A DNA stretch of 64,000 bases from Oscillibacter valericigenes (GCF_021531315.1 NZ_JAFBIQ010000005.1:1-64000); one strand, 5' to 3'; numbered from the stretch's first letter, positions 5,991-15,021 are shown. Numbers and translations are program-made. Notes: generated by a model from the sequence alone, not told the origin.

Positions 5991-7184
5991 TCACCGATAG
6001 ATCGTATCGCCGGCGGCCACACAGTCCTTCCCGCCGCTCTTGCAGAGATAAAGCTGCTTATCTGCCTTTGCGACCAAAGAGAGGTCGTTCAGCTCCGCGC
6101 AGCTGCCGCAGGCGACGCCGAAGGAGGCGGTGACGATGCTCCTTCCCGGCAGATCGTCCCGCGAGATGGCGGCGGCACGGACTGCGCCGAGCAGCTCAAC
6201 GGCGATGCGGCGGGCCTCTTCCTCGTCGGCGTCGGGCAGAATGATAACAAACTCCTCGCCGCCGAAACGGAAAAGGTAGCGGTCGGATGCCTCAAGGACA
6301 GCGATTATGCTGCCGGCAAAGTGCTTGAGCGCCTCGTCTCCCTTCAGGTGGGAATAATGGTCGTTGTACGACTTGAAATTATCTATGTCGCAGATGATGA
6401 CGCTGACCTTCTCAGGCGCCAGCTTCCTGACAATGTACTTGCAGTAGGTGTCCATCGCCTTTTTGTTCAGCGTCCCCGTCATCACATCGTTATAGGCAAG
6501 CTTGAGGAAGGAATTGCTCATGCCCATGACGGTCCGTTCGTTCGCCGTTTGGCGCAGGAAGATGGATCGGAGGGCAATAAGGCCGACAACGACGGAAAAA
6601 CGCAGAAGAAAATGCTTGAGCAGATCATAGTTTTCCGCATAGGGGAGCTGCCCGGGAAGCCACCAGCTGGCGACGATCAGAGCGCAGACAACCACGGTAT
6701 CTATCGCTTTGTACGGGGGCGCGGCCATGATGGCGAACAGGTAGCACATTGAGATCGAGAGGCCGATCTTGTGGTAATTGCAGGAGACCATAAAAACGGT
6801 AACACTGGCGATCACCACCGTATAAAACGCAAGCTGGGCAAAGCGTGCAAGCGGAGAGCCGTAATCTTTATAAAAGGCCGAGAAAAACAGCATCGCAAGG
6901 GAGGCGGAGACCATCATATAAAGCGGTATCATGTCGATGGGGAGACTGTCATCCAGCATACTGTTTCTAACGAGGTAAAACCCGTTGGTCATTAAAAACA
7001 GAATGGTCGCATAGAACAGGACGGAAAAATTCTGCCGCATGAAGATGGTTTGCTGGGTGGGGACATGGTCGAGCGTCACGCCGAGAACATGATCGCAAAA
7101 GCTTTGAAATCTGACAAAGGCCGCCTCCGAGATCCAAAAGGACATATCGCGCGTCATGTCGGATCTATCCTCTTGCTTTCTCAT
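5991..7184 (-). CDS. Membrane GGDEF diguanylate cyclase
   Basis: A 397-residue protein expected to make the second messenger cyclic di-GMP from two GTP. The first ~60 residues are soluble, then about six membrane helices (residues ~65-230) form a MASE-like sensor region, followed by a GGDEF domain with DVMTGTLNKKAMD, CDIDNFKSYND and the active-site loop RFGGEEF at about 306-310. The GGEEF signature is an active-site form. No RxxD inhibitory site is obvious just upstream of the loop, so product feedback may be absent. The ATG at 7184 has GGGGGAG upstream. It has its own promoter and is monocistronic. Confidence 0.92.
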   Translation of the reverse strand: MRKQEDRSDMTRDMSFWISEAAFVRFQSFCDHVLGVTLDHVPTQQTIFMRQNFSVLFYATILFLMTNGFYLVRNSMLDDSLPIDMIPLYMMVSASLAMLFFSAFYKDYGSPLARFAQLAFYTVVIASVTVFMVSCNYHKIGLSISMCYLFAIMAAPPYKAIDTVVVCALIVASWWLPGQLPYAENYDLLKHFLLRFSVVVGLIALRSIFLRQTANERTVMGMSNSFLKLAYNDVMTGTLNKKAMDTYCKYIVRKLAPEKVSVIICDIDNFKSYNDHYSHLKGDEALKHFAGSIIAVLEASDRYLFRFGGEEFVIILPDADEEEARRIAVELLGAVRAAAISRDDLPGRSIVTASFGVACGSCAELNDLSLVAKADKQLYLCKSGGKDCVAAGDTIYR

Positions 7185-7241
7185 GCGACCACTCCCCCCG
7201 TGATATGACGATATGGCGTCCGGTTTCTTTTCCCGCCCATT

Positions 7242-7296
7242 ATTTTATCATGCCCCCGTGTAAAATACAAGCTCCCAATCGCATGATCGGGAGCTT
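7242..7296 (-). promoter_or_regulatory. Composite terminator-promoter ahead of the GGDEF gene
   Basis: Hairpin with arms CAAGCTCCC/GGGAGCTTG (7269-7296) ends the small gene upstream. The sequence leaving its 3' arm contains TTGTAT (7265-7270), exactly 17 bp from TAAAAT (7242-7247), which would drive the GGDEF gene. Confidence 0.65.
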
Positions 7297-7338
7297 GCCT
7301 TGTGGAAAAATTGTCATAGCGGAACACATGTGCTTCCC

Positions 7339-7662
7339 TCATTCCAACCTCTCGCGGATAAAATGCGCCTGTATCCGGCTCTCCGTGACCAGAACGGTCT
7401 CCTGACGGAAGAAGGCACAGAGGTCTTTGGCAATATCGTCTACAACGGCTTTTTCGACATCGATAAGGGTGAGGACCAGACTTGTCTCTCTGGCATAGTC
7501 CCCGTTTTCGTAGATGTATCCGCCCTCCTGCACGCTGAAGGAAAACGGCACCTTGTACGAATAGCACACGCTGCGAAGCACCCGGATGTATTTTTCGCTT
7601 TCGAAAAGCTGTGTATTTGTGGCCACATCGTTCAGCCCTATATAGATCTTTGACTCGACCAT
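7339..7662 (-). CDS. Small soluble protein of unknown function
   Basis: A 107-residue protein (MVESKIYIGLNDVATN...) predicted to be cytoplasmic, with mixed alpha/beta character and no recognised motif. The start at 7662 is well supported by AGAGGAG. It has its own terminator-promoter units at both ends, so it is a single-gene transcript lying between ppdK and the GGDEF gene. I do not recognise the family; similar short proteins with a YIGLND opening may exist in Firmicutes, but this is from memory. Confidence 0.75.
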   Translation of the reverse strand: MVESKIYIGLNDVATNTQLFESEKYIRVLRSVCYSYKVPFSFSVQEGGYIYENGDYARETSLVLTLIDVEKAVVDDIAKDLCAFFRQETVLVTESRIQAHFIRERLE

Positions 7663-7715
7663 GTTTGCTCCTCTTTCCGTGTGTCCGGTAAATCTGTATG
7701 TATGTTCTTTTTTCT

Positions 7716-7771
7716 ATCCTATCACGCGCCCGAAGAAAATACAAGCCTCCGGTCAATGACCGGAGGCTTGT
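7716..7771 (-). promoter_or_regulatory. Composite ppdK terminator and promoter of the 7662 gene
   Basis: Hairpin CAAGCCTCCGGTCA/TGACCGGAGGCTTG follows ppdK on the minus strand and is followed by TATTTTC. TTGTAT (7739-7744) overlaps the end of the hairpin and is 17 bp from TAGGAT (7716-7721), a weaker -10. Confidence 0.55.
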
Positions 7772-7803
7772 GGTTATGCGGTTGTTACGCCCTTGCAGGA
7801 GAA

Positions 7804-10431
7804 TTACATCTCCTTGATGGCGGCCTGTGCGGCGGCGAGGCGGGCGATGGGCACGCGGAAGGGAGAACAGGAAACATAGTCCAGCCCGACCTTGTGGCAG
7901 AACTCCACGGAGGTGGGGTCGCCGCCGTGCTCACCGCAGATGCCGAGATGCAGCTCGGGGTTGGCCTCGCGGCCCAGGGTCGCGGCCATCTTCACGAGCT
8001 TGCCCACGCCGACCTGATCGATCTTGGCGAAGGGATCGTTCTCATAGATCTTCTTATCATAGTACGCGCCGAGGAACTTGCCGGCGTCGTCGCGGCTGAA
8101 ACCGAAGGTCATCTGGGTGAGGTCGTTGGTGCCGAAGGAGAAGAAGTCGGCCTCCTTGGCGATCTCGTCGGCGGTCAGCGCGGCGCGCGGGATCTCGATC
8201 ATCGTGCCGACCTTGTACTTCAGGTCAGCCTTGGCGGAGGCGATGATCTCATCGGCGGTCTTGACAACGATGTCCTTGACATACTTGAGCTCCTTGACCT
8301 CGCCGACGAGCGGGATCATGATCTCGGGCACGATGTTCCACTCGGGATGCTTGGCGTTGACATTGAGCGCAGCCTTGATGACCGCACGGGTCTGCATGGC
8401 GGCGATCTCGGGGAAGGTGACGGCCAGACGGCAGCCGCGGTGGCCCATCATGGGGTTGAACTCATGCAGGGAGGCGATGATGTCCTTGATCTCCTGCACG
8501 CTCTTGCCCATATCCTTGGCGAGCTGGGCGATGTCAGCCTCCTCGGTGGGAACGAACTCATGCAGCGGGGGATCGAGGAAGCGGACGGTCATCGGACGGC
8601 CCTCAAGGGCGATATACATGGCCTCGAAGTCGCTCTGCTGCATCGGCTCGAGCTTGGCGAGCGCCTTCTCGCGCTGCTCGACAGTGTCGGAGCAGATCAT
8701 CTCGCGGATGGCGGGGATGCGGTCGGGCTCGAAGAACATATGCTCGGTGCGGCAAAGGCCGATGCCCTCGGCACCGAACTTGACCGCCTGCGCGGTATCG
8801 TGCGGGTTGTCGGCGTTGGTGCGGACGCCCAGACGGCGATACTTGTCCGCCCAGCCCATGACGCGGCCGAATTCGCCGCCGATGGAGGCGTCCACCGTGG
8901 GAACGGCGCCGTCGTAGATGTTGCCGGTGGAGCCGTCGATGCTCAGCCAGTCGCCCTCGTGATAGACCTTGCCGGAGAGCTCGAACTTCTTGTTCTCCTC
9001 GTCCATCTTGATCTCGCCGCAGCCGGAAACGCAGCACTTGCCCATGCCGCGCGCCACGACGGCCGCGTGGGAGGTCATGCCGCCGCGCACGGTCAGGATG
9101 CCCTGAGAGGCCTTCATGCCCTCAATGTCCTCGGGAGAGGTCTCGAGGCGGACGAGCACGACCTTCTCGCCGCGCTCCTTCCACTCCTTCGCATCTTCGG
9201 CAGAGAAGACGATCTTGCCGCAGGCGGCGCCGGGAGAGGCGGGCAGGGCCTTGCCGATGACGGGGGTCTTTTTGAGGACCTCGGTGTCGAACTGAGGATG
9301 GAGCAGGGTATCGAGAGAGCGCGGCTCGATCATGGCGACGGCCTTCTTCTCGTCGATCATGCCCTCGTCCACGAGGTCGCAGGCGATCTTGAGGGCGGCG
9401 GCGGGGGTGCGCTTGCCGTTACGGGTCTGGAGCATATAGAGCTTGCCGTGCTCGACGGTGAACTCCATGTCCTGCATATCACGATAGTGATCCTCAAGGA
9501 TCTTGCAGACATCCTCGAACTGCTTGAAGGCCTCGGGGAACTTCTCGGCCATCTCGGCGATGGGCATGGGGGTGCGGACGCCGGCGACGACATCCTCGCC
9601 CTGCGCGTTGGTCAAAAACTCGCCCATGAGCTTCTTCTCGCCGGTGGCGGGGTTGCGGGTAAAGGCAACGCCGGTGCCGCAGTCGTCGCCCATGTTGCCG
9701 AAGGCCATGGACTGCACATTGACAGCAGTGCCCCAGGAATAGGGGATGTCGTTATCGCGGCGATAGACATTCGCGCGGGGGTTATCCCAGGAGCGGAAGA
9801 CAGCCTTGATGGCGCCCATGAGCTGCTCCTTCGGGTCGGAGGGGAAGTCCTCGCCGATCTTGGACTTATACTCGGCCTTGAACTGGCCCGCCAGCTCACG
9901 CAGATCGTCGGCAGTCAGCTCGACGTCGAGCGTAACGCCCTTCTTCTCCTTCATCTGGTCGATGAGCTGCTCGAAGTACTTCTTGCCGACCTCCATAACG
10001 ACATCGGAATACATCTGGATGAAGCGGCGATAGCAGTCCCACGCCCAGCGGGCATTGCCGGACTTCTCGGCGATGACATTGACCACTTCCTCGTTGAGGC
10101 CGAGGTTCAGAATGGTATCCATCATGCCGGGCATGGAAGCGCGCGCACCGGAACGGACGGAAACGAGCAGAGGATTGTGCAGGTCGCCGAACTTCTTGCC
10201 GGTGATCTTCTCCATCTTCTCCACATACTCCATGATCTCGGCGAAGATGGAGTCGTTGATCTTCTGGCCGTCCTCATAATACTGGGTGCAGGCCTCGGTG
10301 GTGATGGTGAAGCCCTGCGGGACGGGCAGGCCGATGTTGGTCATCTCGGCCAGGTTCGCGCCCTTGCCGCCGAGCAGCTCACGCATATCGGCGTTGCCCT
10401 CGGTAAACAGGTAACAATACTTTTTGCTCAT
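7804..10431 (-). CDS. ppdK: Pyruvate, phosphate dikinase
   Basis: Interconverts pyruvate, ATP and phosphate with phosphoenolpyruvate, AMP and pyrophosphate, acting in glycolysis or gluconeogenesis of anaerobes. The 875-residue protein has the expected length and order: N-terminal nucleotide-binding domain (LLGGKGANLAEM near residue 20), central phosphohistidine domain with GGMTSHAAVVARG (phosphorylated His455), and C-terminal PEP/pyruvate barrel with the catalytic Cys832 in GICGEHGGDP. Start ATG at 10431 follows TGGAGGAAAG. It has its own strong promoter and terminator. The very long opposite-strand frame over this gene is a codon-bias shadow. Confidence 0.97.
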   Translation of the reverse strand: MSKKYCYLFTEGNADMRELLGGKGANLAEMTNIGLPVPQGFTITTEACTQYYEDGQKINDSIFAEIMEYVEKMEKITGKKFGDLHNPLLVSVRSGARASMPGMMDTILNLGLNEEVVNVIAEKSGNARWAWDCYRRFIQMYSDVVMEVGKKYFEQLIDQMKEKKGVTLDVELTADDLRELAGQFKAEYKSKIGEDFPSDPKEQLMGAIKAVFRSWDNPRANVYRRDNDIPYSWGTAVNVQSMAFGNMGDDCGTGVAFTRNPATGEKKLMGEFLTNAQGEDVVAGVRTPMPIAEMAEKFPEAFKQFEDVCKILEDHYRDMQDMEFTVEHGKLYMLQTRNGKRTPAAALKIACDLVDEGMIDEKKAVAMIEPRSLDTLLHPQFDTEVLKKTPVIGKALPASPGAACGKIVFSAEDAKEWKERGEKVVLVRLETSPEDIEGMKASQGILTVRGGMTSHAAVVARGMGKCCVSGCGEIKMDEENKKFELSGKVYHEGDWLSIDGSTGNIYDGAVPTVDASIGGEFGRVMGWADKYRRLGVRTNADNPHDTAQAVKFGAEGIGLCRTEHMFFEPDRIPAIREMICSDTVEQREKALAKLEPMQQSDFEAMYIALEGRPMTVRFLDPPLHEFVPTEEADIAQLAKDMGKSVQEIKDIIASLHEFNPMMGHRGCRLAVTFPEIAAMQTRAVIKAALNVNAKHPEWNIVPEIMIPLVGEVKELKYVKDIVVKTADEIIASAKADLKYKVGTMIEIPRAALTADEIAKEADFFSFGTNDLTQMTFGFSRDDAGKFLGAYYDKKIYENDPFAKIDQVGVGKLVKMAATLGREANPELHLGICGEHGGDPTSVEFCHKVGLDYVSCSPFRVPIARLAAAQAAIKEM

Positions 10432-10486
10432 AACTTTCCTCCATTTATAAAGTATCTATTGATCTTGGTCGTTCAAAAGCCTTTAT

Positions 10487-10515
10487 ATTATAGACAGATT
10501 TTTCTGAACTTGCAA
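10487..10515 (-). promoter_or_regulatory. Promoter of ppdK
   Basis: TTGCAA (10510-10515) and TATAAT (10487-10492), 17 bp apart on the minus strand, about 55 bp before the ppdK start. Confidence 0.85.
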
Positions 10516-10587
10516 GAAATTCCGCCGAAAAAATCCAAAAATGTTTATAGATTTTCTCTCTGACTCTGCATTTTCCCGTAACTTTTC

Positions 10588-10616
10588 TTGCACTCCGCGC
10601 ATTTTTGCGCTATACT
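10588..10616 (+). promoter_or_regulatory. Promoter of holB-ricT
   Basis: TTGCAC (10588-10593) and TATACT (10611-10616) with a 17-bp spacer, divergent from the ppdK promoter. Confidence 0.85.
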
Positions 10617-10648
10617 GTATTTTGTAGATATATTGTCCGGAGGGGCGC

Positions 10649-11506
10649 ATGGAGCTTTCGACCTTTGCAAAAACGAATACAGCCGCACGCCTCCGCGCCG
10701 CCGCGAGCCGCGGCGCGCTGAGCCACGCGCTCATTTTTTCGGGCTCCGGCGACCTCGCTGCCGCGGCGCGCTACGCCGCCGCCGCGCTGGAGTGTACGGG
10801 CGCGGACAAGCCCTGTCTCGCCTGCGTGCACTGCCGCAAGGTGCTTGCAGACATCCACCCCGATGTCATCACCGTGCGCGATGACGAGCACGCCGAGCTG
10901 GGCGTGGAGGTCATTCGCGGTGTGAGGACGGACGCCTTCATCCGCCCGAACGAGGGCGCGTGCAAGGTCTACATTTTCCCCGACTGCACAAGGCTGAACG
11001 AAAAGGGGCAGAATGTACTGCTCAAGACCGTGGAGGAGGGGCCGCCCTACGCGGCGTTCCTGTTCTGTGCGGAAAATCCGAGCGTGCTGCTGCCCACCAT
11101 CCGCTCGCGCTGCGTGGAGTGCAAGCTCCCGCCGGCGGAGGCGGTCGGCGCGGACGACGAGCGCGTGCGCACGCTGCTGCGGCTGATCGCGGAGGGGCAT
11201 GAGGCGGAGCGCGCCGCGTTCCTGCTGCGGCTGGAGGTGGAAAAGGTCCCCCGTGAAGAGCTCTCCGCGCTCTTTGAGGGCGTGCGCGTGATCCTCGCCG
11301 ACGCGCTGTGTGCTCTCTGCGGTGTGCCTCCTGCCGCGCCGCGCGACGCACAGGCGCTGCGCGCCCTGCTCGATTCCCGCTTGACAAGAGCGCAGCTTCT
11401 CGGCACAATAGAGCTGCTGGAAACCTATCGGAAACACTGTGATTATAATGTCGGCGTCGGCCCGCTGCTCGGCGGACTCGCCGTAGAATTGGAGGAGAAC
11501 CTTTGA
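10649..11506 (+). CDS. holB: DNA polymerase III delta-prime subunit
   Basis: Clamp-loader subunit (285 residues) that helps the tau/delta complex load the beta sliding clamp. It has the AAA+ fold without a working P-loop (SGSGDLAAAAR in place of GxxGxGK), a four-cysteine zinc module (CTGADKPCLACVHC, residues ~49-62), and the region FPDCTRLNEKGQNVLLKTVEEGP with the following SRC motif (IRSRC) typical of delta-prime. ATG 10649 is preceded by GGAGG. Its stop overlaps the TTG start of ricT, the conserved holB-ricT (yaaT) arrangement of Firmicutes, so the two are co-translated. Confidence 0.9.
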   Translation: MELSTFAKTNTAARLRAAASRGALSHALIFSGSGDLAAAARYAAAALECTGADKPCLACVHCRKVLADIHPDVITVRDDEHAELGVEVIRGVRTDAFIRPNEGACKVYIFPDCTRLNEKGQNVLLKTVEEGPPYAAFLFCAENPSVLLPTIRSRCVECKLPPAEAVGADDERVRTLLRLIAEGHEAERAAFLLRLEVEKVPREELSALFEGVRVILADALCALCGVPPAAPRDAQALRALLDSRLTRAQLLGTIELLETYRKHCDYNVGVGPLLGGLAVELEENL

Positions 11507-12780
11507 CTGAAGTGATCGGCGTCCGCTTTCGCGGCGGCTGCAAGGAGTATTATTTCGACCCGCACGGCATCGCCGTAGAGACGGGTCAGTTCGTTATCGT
11601 CGAGACGGCGCAGGGCACCGAGTACGCCCAGTGCCTGAGCGGCAACCATGAGGTGGACGACGGCGTGGTCGTGCGTCCCCTGCGCGCCCTCGTGCGCGTT
11701 GCGACGGAAAACGACCGCCGCACGATGGAGTATAACCGCCAGCGCGAGAAGGACGCCTTCGGCATCTGCCAGAAGAAGATCGCCGAGCGCGGGCTGGACA
11801 TGAAGCTTGTGCGCGTGGAGAGCTGCTTTGACGGCAGCAAGATCGTTTTCTTCTTCACCTCGGAGGGGCGCGTGGACTTCCGCGAGCTGGTGCGCGACCT
11901 CGCGGGCGTATTCCGCGCCCGCATCGAGCTGCGCCAGATCGGCGTGCGCGACGAGGCAAAGATGCTCGGCGGCCTCGGCATCTGCGGCCGTCCGTTCTGC
12001 TGCGCACAATTCCTTGACGATTTTGTGCCCGTGTCCATCAAGATGGCCAAAACGCAGAACCTCAGCCTGAACCCTACGAAGATCTCCGGCGCGTGCGGGA
12101 GGCTGATGTGCTGCCTGAAGTATGAGCAGGCGGCCTACGAGGACGCTGTCAAGCGGATGCCAAAGAACGATTCCTTCGTCCTCACGCCCGACGGCCCCGG
12201 CAATGTCAGCGCCGTGAACCTGGTGCGCGAAACGCTCAGCGTCCGGTTGGACGACGCGGGCAGCGCGCAAAAGAGCTATCACAATTGCGAGGTTCGCGTG
12301 CTGCGCAACGGCAAGGGCTCGCGCGAGGGCATCGAGATCCCCGCCGAGCGCCCCGCGCGCTTCGTCAAGCAGGATGCGGAAAGTGAGCTGGAATTTGCTC
12401 CCTCCCCGATGTTCCGCGCGCTGGAGATCTCCGAGCCCGCCGTTGCTCCCGCTGCGCAGGAAATGCCCGCCGCCGATGAGGGCGGCGAGAAACGCGAGCG
12501 CCGCCGCAGAGGCGGGCGCGGGCGCAGAGGCGGGCGCGGACGCGACGGCGAGGGCCGCAGGGAGACAAGGCCCGAGGGCGTCGGCGCGGAAAAGCCCGCC
12601 GGCGAAAAGGGCAGCGAGCGCCGCAAGCCGGTCGAGCGGAAAGCTCCCGCACCGGCCGCCGAAGCGGGTGGCGAGGGCGAAAAGAGCACGCACCGCCGCC
12701 GTCATCGCGGCGGACGCGGACGCAGAGGCGGACACGGCAGCGGCGGCGGAACGCCCCCTGCCGCGCCGAAGGCGGAATAA
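11503..12780 (+). CDS. ricT: RicT/YaaT, PSP1-domain protein with RGG-rich tail
   Basis: The N-terminal ~270 residues match the PSP1 family protein RicT (YaaT), which in Bacillus forms an Fe-S complex with RicA and RicF that tunes RNase Y and phosphorelay activity. The conserved cysteine motifs CGRPFCC and CGRLMCC are intact. From about residue 329 the protein becomes disordered and very basic, with RGG/RRGG-rich blocks near 330-347 and 400-418 separated by a Pro/Ala/Glu linker. That tail is unusual for the family and suggests RNA contact. The start is TTG, overlapping the holB stop, with GGAGGAG upstream. Confidence 0.92.
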   Translation: MTEVIGVRFRGGCKEYYFDPHGIAVETGQFVIVETAQGTEYAQCLSGNHEVDDGVVVRPLRALVRVATENDRRTMEYNRQREKDAFGICQKKIAERGLDMKLVRVESCFDGSKIVFFFTSEGRVDFRELVRDLAGVFRARIELRQIGVRDEAKMLGGLGICGRPFCCAQFLDDFVPVSIKMAKTQNLSLNPTKISGACGRLMCCLKYEQAAYEDAVKRMPKNDSFVLTPDGPGNVSAVNLVRETLSVRLDDAGSAQKSYHNCEVRVLRNGKGSREGIEIPAERPARFVKQDAESELEFAPSPMFRALEISEPAVAPAAQEMPAADEGGEKRERRRRGGRGRRGGRGRDGEGRRETRPEGVGAEKPAGEKGSERRKPVERKAPAPAAEAGGEGEKSTHRRRHRGGRGRRGGHGSGGGTPPAAPKAE

Positions 12781-12783
12781 AGC

Positions 12784-12821
12784 AGAAAGCGGAAGCCCCA
12801 TTTCGGTGGCTTCCGCTTTTT
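12784..12821 (+). terminator. Terminator of holB-ricT
   Basis: AGCGGAAGCC and GGCTTCCGCT pair around CCATTTCGGT, followed by TTTTTTC. Confidence 0.85.
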
Positions 12822-12884
12822 TCGTGGGATTTTCGCGCAGGGCGTGTATCATAAAGCAAAAGGCTCTTACAGGGAGGTGGGCGG

Positions 12885-13418
12885 ATGCATGAGCAGGAGG
12901 TCCTCGCGCTGCTTCGCGCGCGGGACGAGCGCGGCGCGGAGGCGCTGCTGCGCCACTACGCGCCGCTGATGCGCTACATCATCGCGCCCATCGTGCCGGA
13001 CGCGCAGGACCGCGAGGAATGTCTCTCCGACGCCGCGCTGCGTGTGTGGGAGAGGATCGAGACCTACGACCCTGCGCGCGGAACCTGGACGGCGTGGCTC
13101 ACGGCGCTCACGCGCAATGCCGCGCTCAACCGTGCGCGAAAACAAGGCAGCAGCGGCGAGGAGCTTTCGAGCGAGCTGCCCTCTGCCGAACCGACGCCCG
13201 AGGAACGGCTTTTGCAGCAGGAGCGCCGGCAGGCGCTGCTGTCCGCGCTCGGCAGGCTGGGGCAGAAGGAGCGGGTGCTCTTCTACCGCAAATATTACTA
13301 CCGCCAGTCCACCGCGCAGATCGCCGCGGAGCTGGGCATGACGGAGCGCGCCGTGGAGGGGCGGCTCTACCGCATCAAAAAGACATTACGCGAACAGCTG
13401 GGAGGTGACGAGGCATGA
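12885..13418 (+). CDS. ECF-type sigma-70 family RNA polymerase sigma factor
   Basis: A 177-residue group 4 sigma factor with regions 2 and 4 only. Region 2 contains DAQDREECLSDAALRVWERI, where an acidic DxEE segment precedes the -10 recognition helix; region 4 is the C-terminal helix-turn-helix STAQIAAELGMTERAVEGRLYRIKK. ATG 12885 has AGGGAGG eight bases before. Its TGA overlaps the ATG of the next gene (ATGA), so the two form a sigma/regulator pair. No clear ECF-type autoregulatory promoter could be identified upstream. Confidence 0.9.
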   Translation: MHEQEVLALLRARDERGAEALLRHYAPLMRYIIAPIVPDAQDREECLSDAALRVWERIETYDPARGTWTAWLTALTRNAALNRARKQGSSGEELSSELPSAEPTPEERLLQQERRQALLSALGRLGQKERVLFYRKYYYRQSTAQIAAELGMTERAVEGRLYRIKKTLREQLGGDEA

Positions 13419-14926
13419 ACGAACGCGAATTCGACGCGCTGCTCGAGTCCGCCGCGCCTGAGCTTCCGCCCGACGATGTCGCGCGGGAGGTGACGCCGTG
13501 GCGCCGCGCGATGGAAAATATCCTCGGCGGCAGCGCCATGTGCGCCATCACGCTCAACCTGCTCGCGATGAACTATCTGCTGCCGACCATCGGCGTGATC
13601 TTACAGCTGCTCGGCTTCCGTCCGCTGCGGCGGGAGAACGGCTGGTTTCGCGTCTGCTGGCTGCTCGCCATCCTGCGCGCGGCGCTGTTTCTGCCCTGCA
13701 TCGTCCTCAACGCGACGATCTATGGCACCGCCGCACTCTCCTCGCCCGCGGGAACGGCACTGACCTATGCCATGCTCGCGGTGCAGATGCTGCTCTTCTT
13801 CTGCTTCTGGCGTGCCCTGCGCGCCACACAGAGGAAGTCGGGAACGGAGGTCCGCGCCGGCTCCGCCGCGGCGCTGCTCGTGTGGTACGCAGCGGTCCTT
13901 GCGCTGGCCTATGTCCAATATAACGGCCTGCTGCTCGGCTTTGCGATGCTCGGCTGCTATATTCTCATTCTGCGCAGCCTCTTCCATCTCTCCCGTGAGA
14001 TGGAGGAGAGCGGCTACGCGCTCACGCCCGCGCCGGTGCGCCTTTCGGACAGTGTGCTGGTCAAGACCGCTGCGGCGCTGCTCGCCGTCGGCGTCGCCTG
14101 CGGCTATCTGTTCTTTGGCAGCTACCGCATGGACTGGCAAAGCGAGGGCGGCGCGGTGGGCGCCGAGGCCGCCGAGCTCTGCGCGGAGCTGCTTGCCCTC
14201 GGCTATCCCGAGACCGCGCTCGCCGATCTCAGCGAGGACGACCTGCTCGCCTGCCGCGGCGCGACGCTTGTCGTGGCGCACGAGGCGGATAAGCCGATGA
14301 ACGGCGGCCGCGAGGTGCGCGAGGAGTTCGGCAGCTCGACGCACATCAAAACCGTCTACGACGTCAAGGAGCTGCACTTCACGGATGTCGCCGTGCGGCT
14401 GTCCGGCGAGGCGGAGCGCTGGCGCGTCTTCCACCACTTCCGCTGGACGGAGGAGGTGAAATTCCGCGGAACGGAGCTCGTCCGTCTCTGGCCCGCCTAC
14501 TATGAGAACGACAGTTGGCGTCCCGACGACGGTGCGCCGACGGGACGCGTGCTCTACGACGACGCGGAGGGGAATGTCTACGCCGCGCCCTGTGCCTCCC
14601 TTACCGTCGAGCGTTACACGGTGACCAACTGGTTAGGATGGACCTATCACCTGGAGGATATTTCCGCCGAATTCTCCCTGCCCTCGCGCGGGAAAAATCG
14701 GCGCGGCTATGTCGCCTATAGCACCGAGGAGACAGACGGTGAGACGACCTTCCTCGCCTCGCGGAGCAACTACACGCATCAGGAGAGCCGCCTCCAGTAC
14801 CCCGTCCGGACCGCGAAGGATTATAGCGGCTGGGGGGACGGTCCCGTCTTCCGCCGCGTACAGAACGCTCTGCAATTCTCCATACTGGACGACGGCAGTA
14901 TCGACCTGTGGAACTACGAACCGTAA
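13415..14926 (+). CDS. Multi-pass membrane protein, candidate anti-sigma factor
   Basis: A 503-residue protein translationally coupled to the upstream ECF sigma gene. A short acidic cytoplasmic N-terminus (about 30 residues) is followed by several membrane helices to about residue 240 (including ALLVWYAAVLALAYVQY and VKTAAALLAVGVACGYLFFG) and then a large extracytoplasmic C-terminal domain of about 260 residues rich in Trp, Tyr and acidic residues. No zinc-binding HxxxCxxC anti-sigma motif is present, unlike the module at 17.3-18.8 kb. By gene order it is the likely partner controlling the sigma factor, with the outer domain as sensor. I do not recognise the family. Confidence 0.75.
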   Translation: MNEREFDALLESAAPELPPDDVAREVTPWRRAMENILGGSAMCAITLNLLAMNYLLPTIGVILQLLGFRPLRRENGWFRVCWLLAILRAALFLPCIVLNATIYGTAALSSPAGTALTYAMLAVQMLLFFCFWRALRATQRKSGTEVRAGSAAALLVWYAAVLALAYVQYNGLLLGFAMLGCYILILRSLFHLSREMEESGYALTPAPVRLSDSVLVKTAAALLAVGVACGYLFFGSYRMDWQSEGGAVGAEAAELCAELLALGYPETALADLSEDDLLACRGATLVVAHEADKPMNGGREVREEFGSSTHIKTVYDVKELHFTDVAVRLSGEAERWRVFHHFRWTEEVKFRGTELVRLWPAYYENDSWRPDDGAPTGRVLYDDAEGNVYAAPCASLTVERYTVTNWLGWTYHLEDISAEFSLPSRGKNRRGYVAYSTEETDGETTFLASRSNYTHQESRLQYPVRTAKDYSGWGDGPVFRRVQNALQFSILDDGSIDLWNYEP

Positions 14927-14929
14927 AGG

Positions 14930-14961
14930 AGCGGCTTGCAGCGATGCAAGCCGCTTTTCCT
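14930..14961 (+). terminator. Terminator after the sigma/membrane protein pair
   Basis: AGCGGCTTGC and GCAAGCCGCT hairpin with a short loop, followed by TTTCC. Confidence 0.8.
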
Positions 14962-14993
14962 ACGGACAAACAAATGTCGATACGCGAAAGGCT

Positions 14994-15021
14994 TTGCTTT
15001 TTTCCGCAGCCGTGGTATACT
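14994..15021 (+). promoter_or_regulatory. Putative promoter of the HAD hydrolase gene
   Basis: TATACT at 15016-15021, 40 bp before the start codon; TTTGCT (14994-14999) is a modest -35 with 16-bp spacing. Confidence 0.6.

Noticed and set aside
7681-10563. 960-codon plus-strand open frame opposite ppdK
   Set aside because: It is the antisense shadow of ppdK, whose GC-rich third positions remove stops. The translation is low-complexity (Leu, Gly, Asp, His rich), has no ribosome site, and ppdK is unmistakable.
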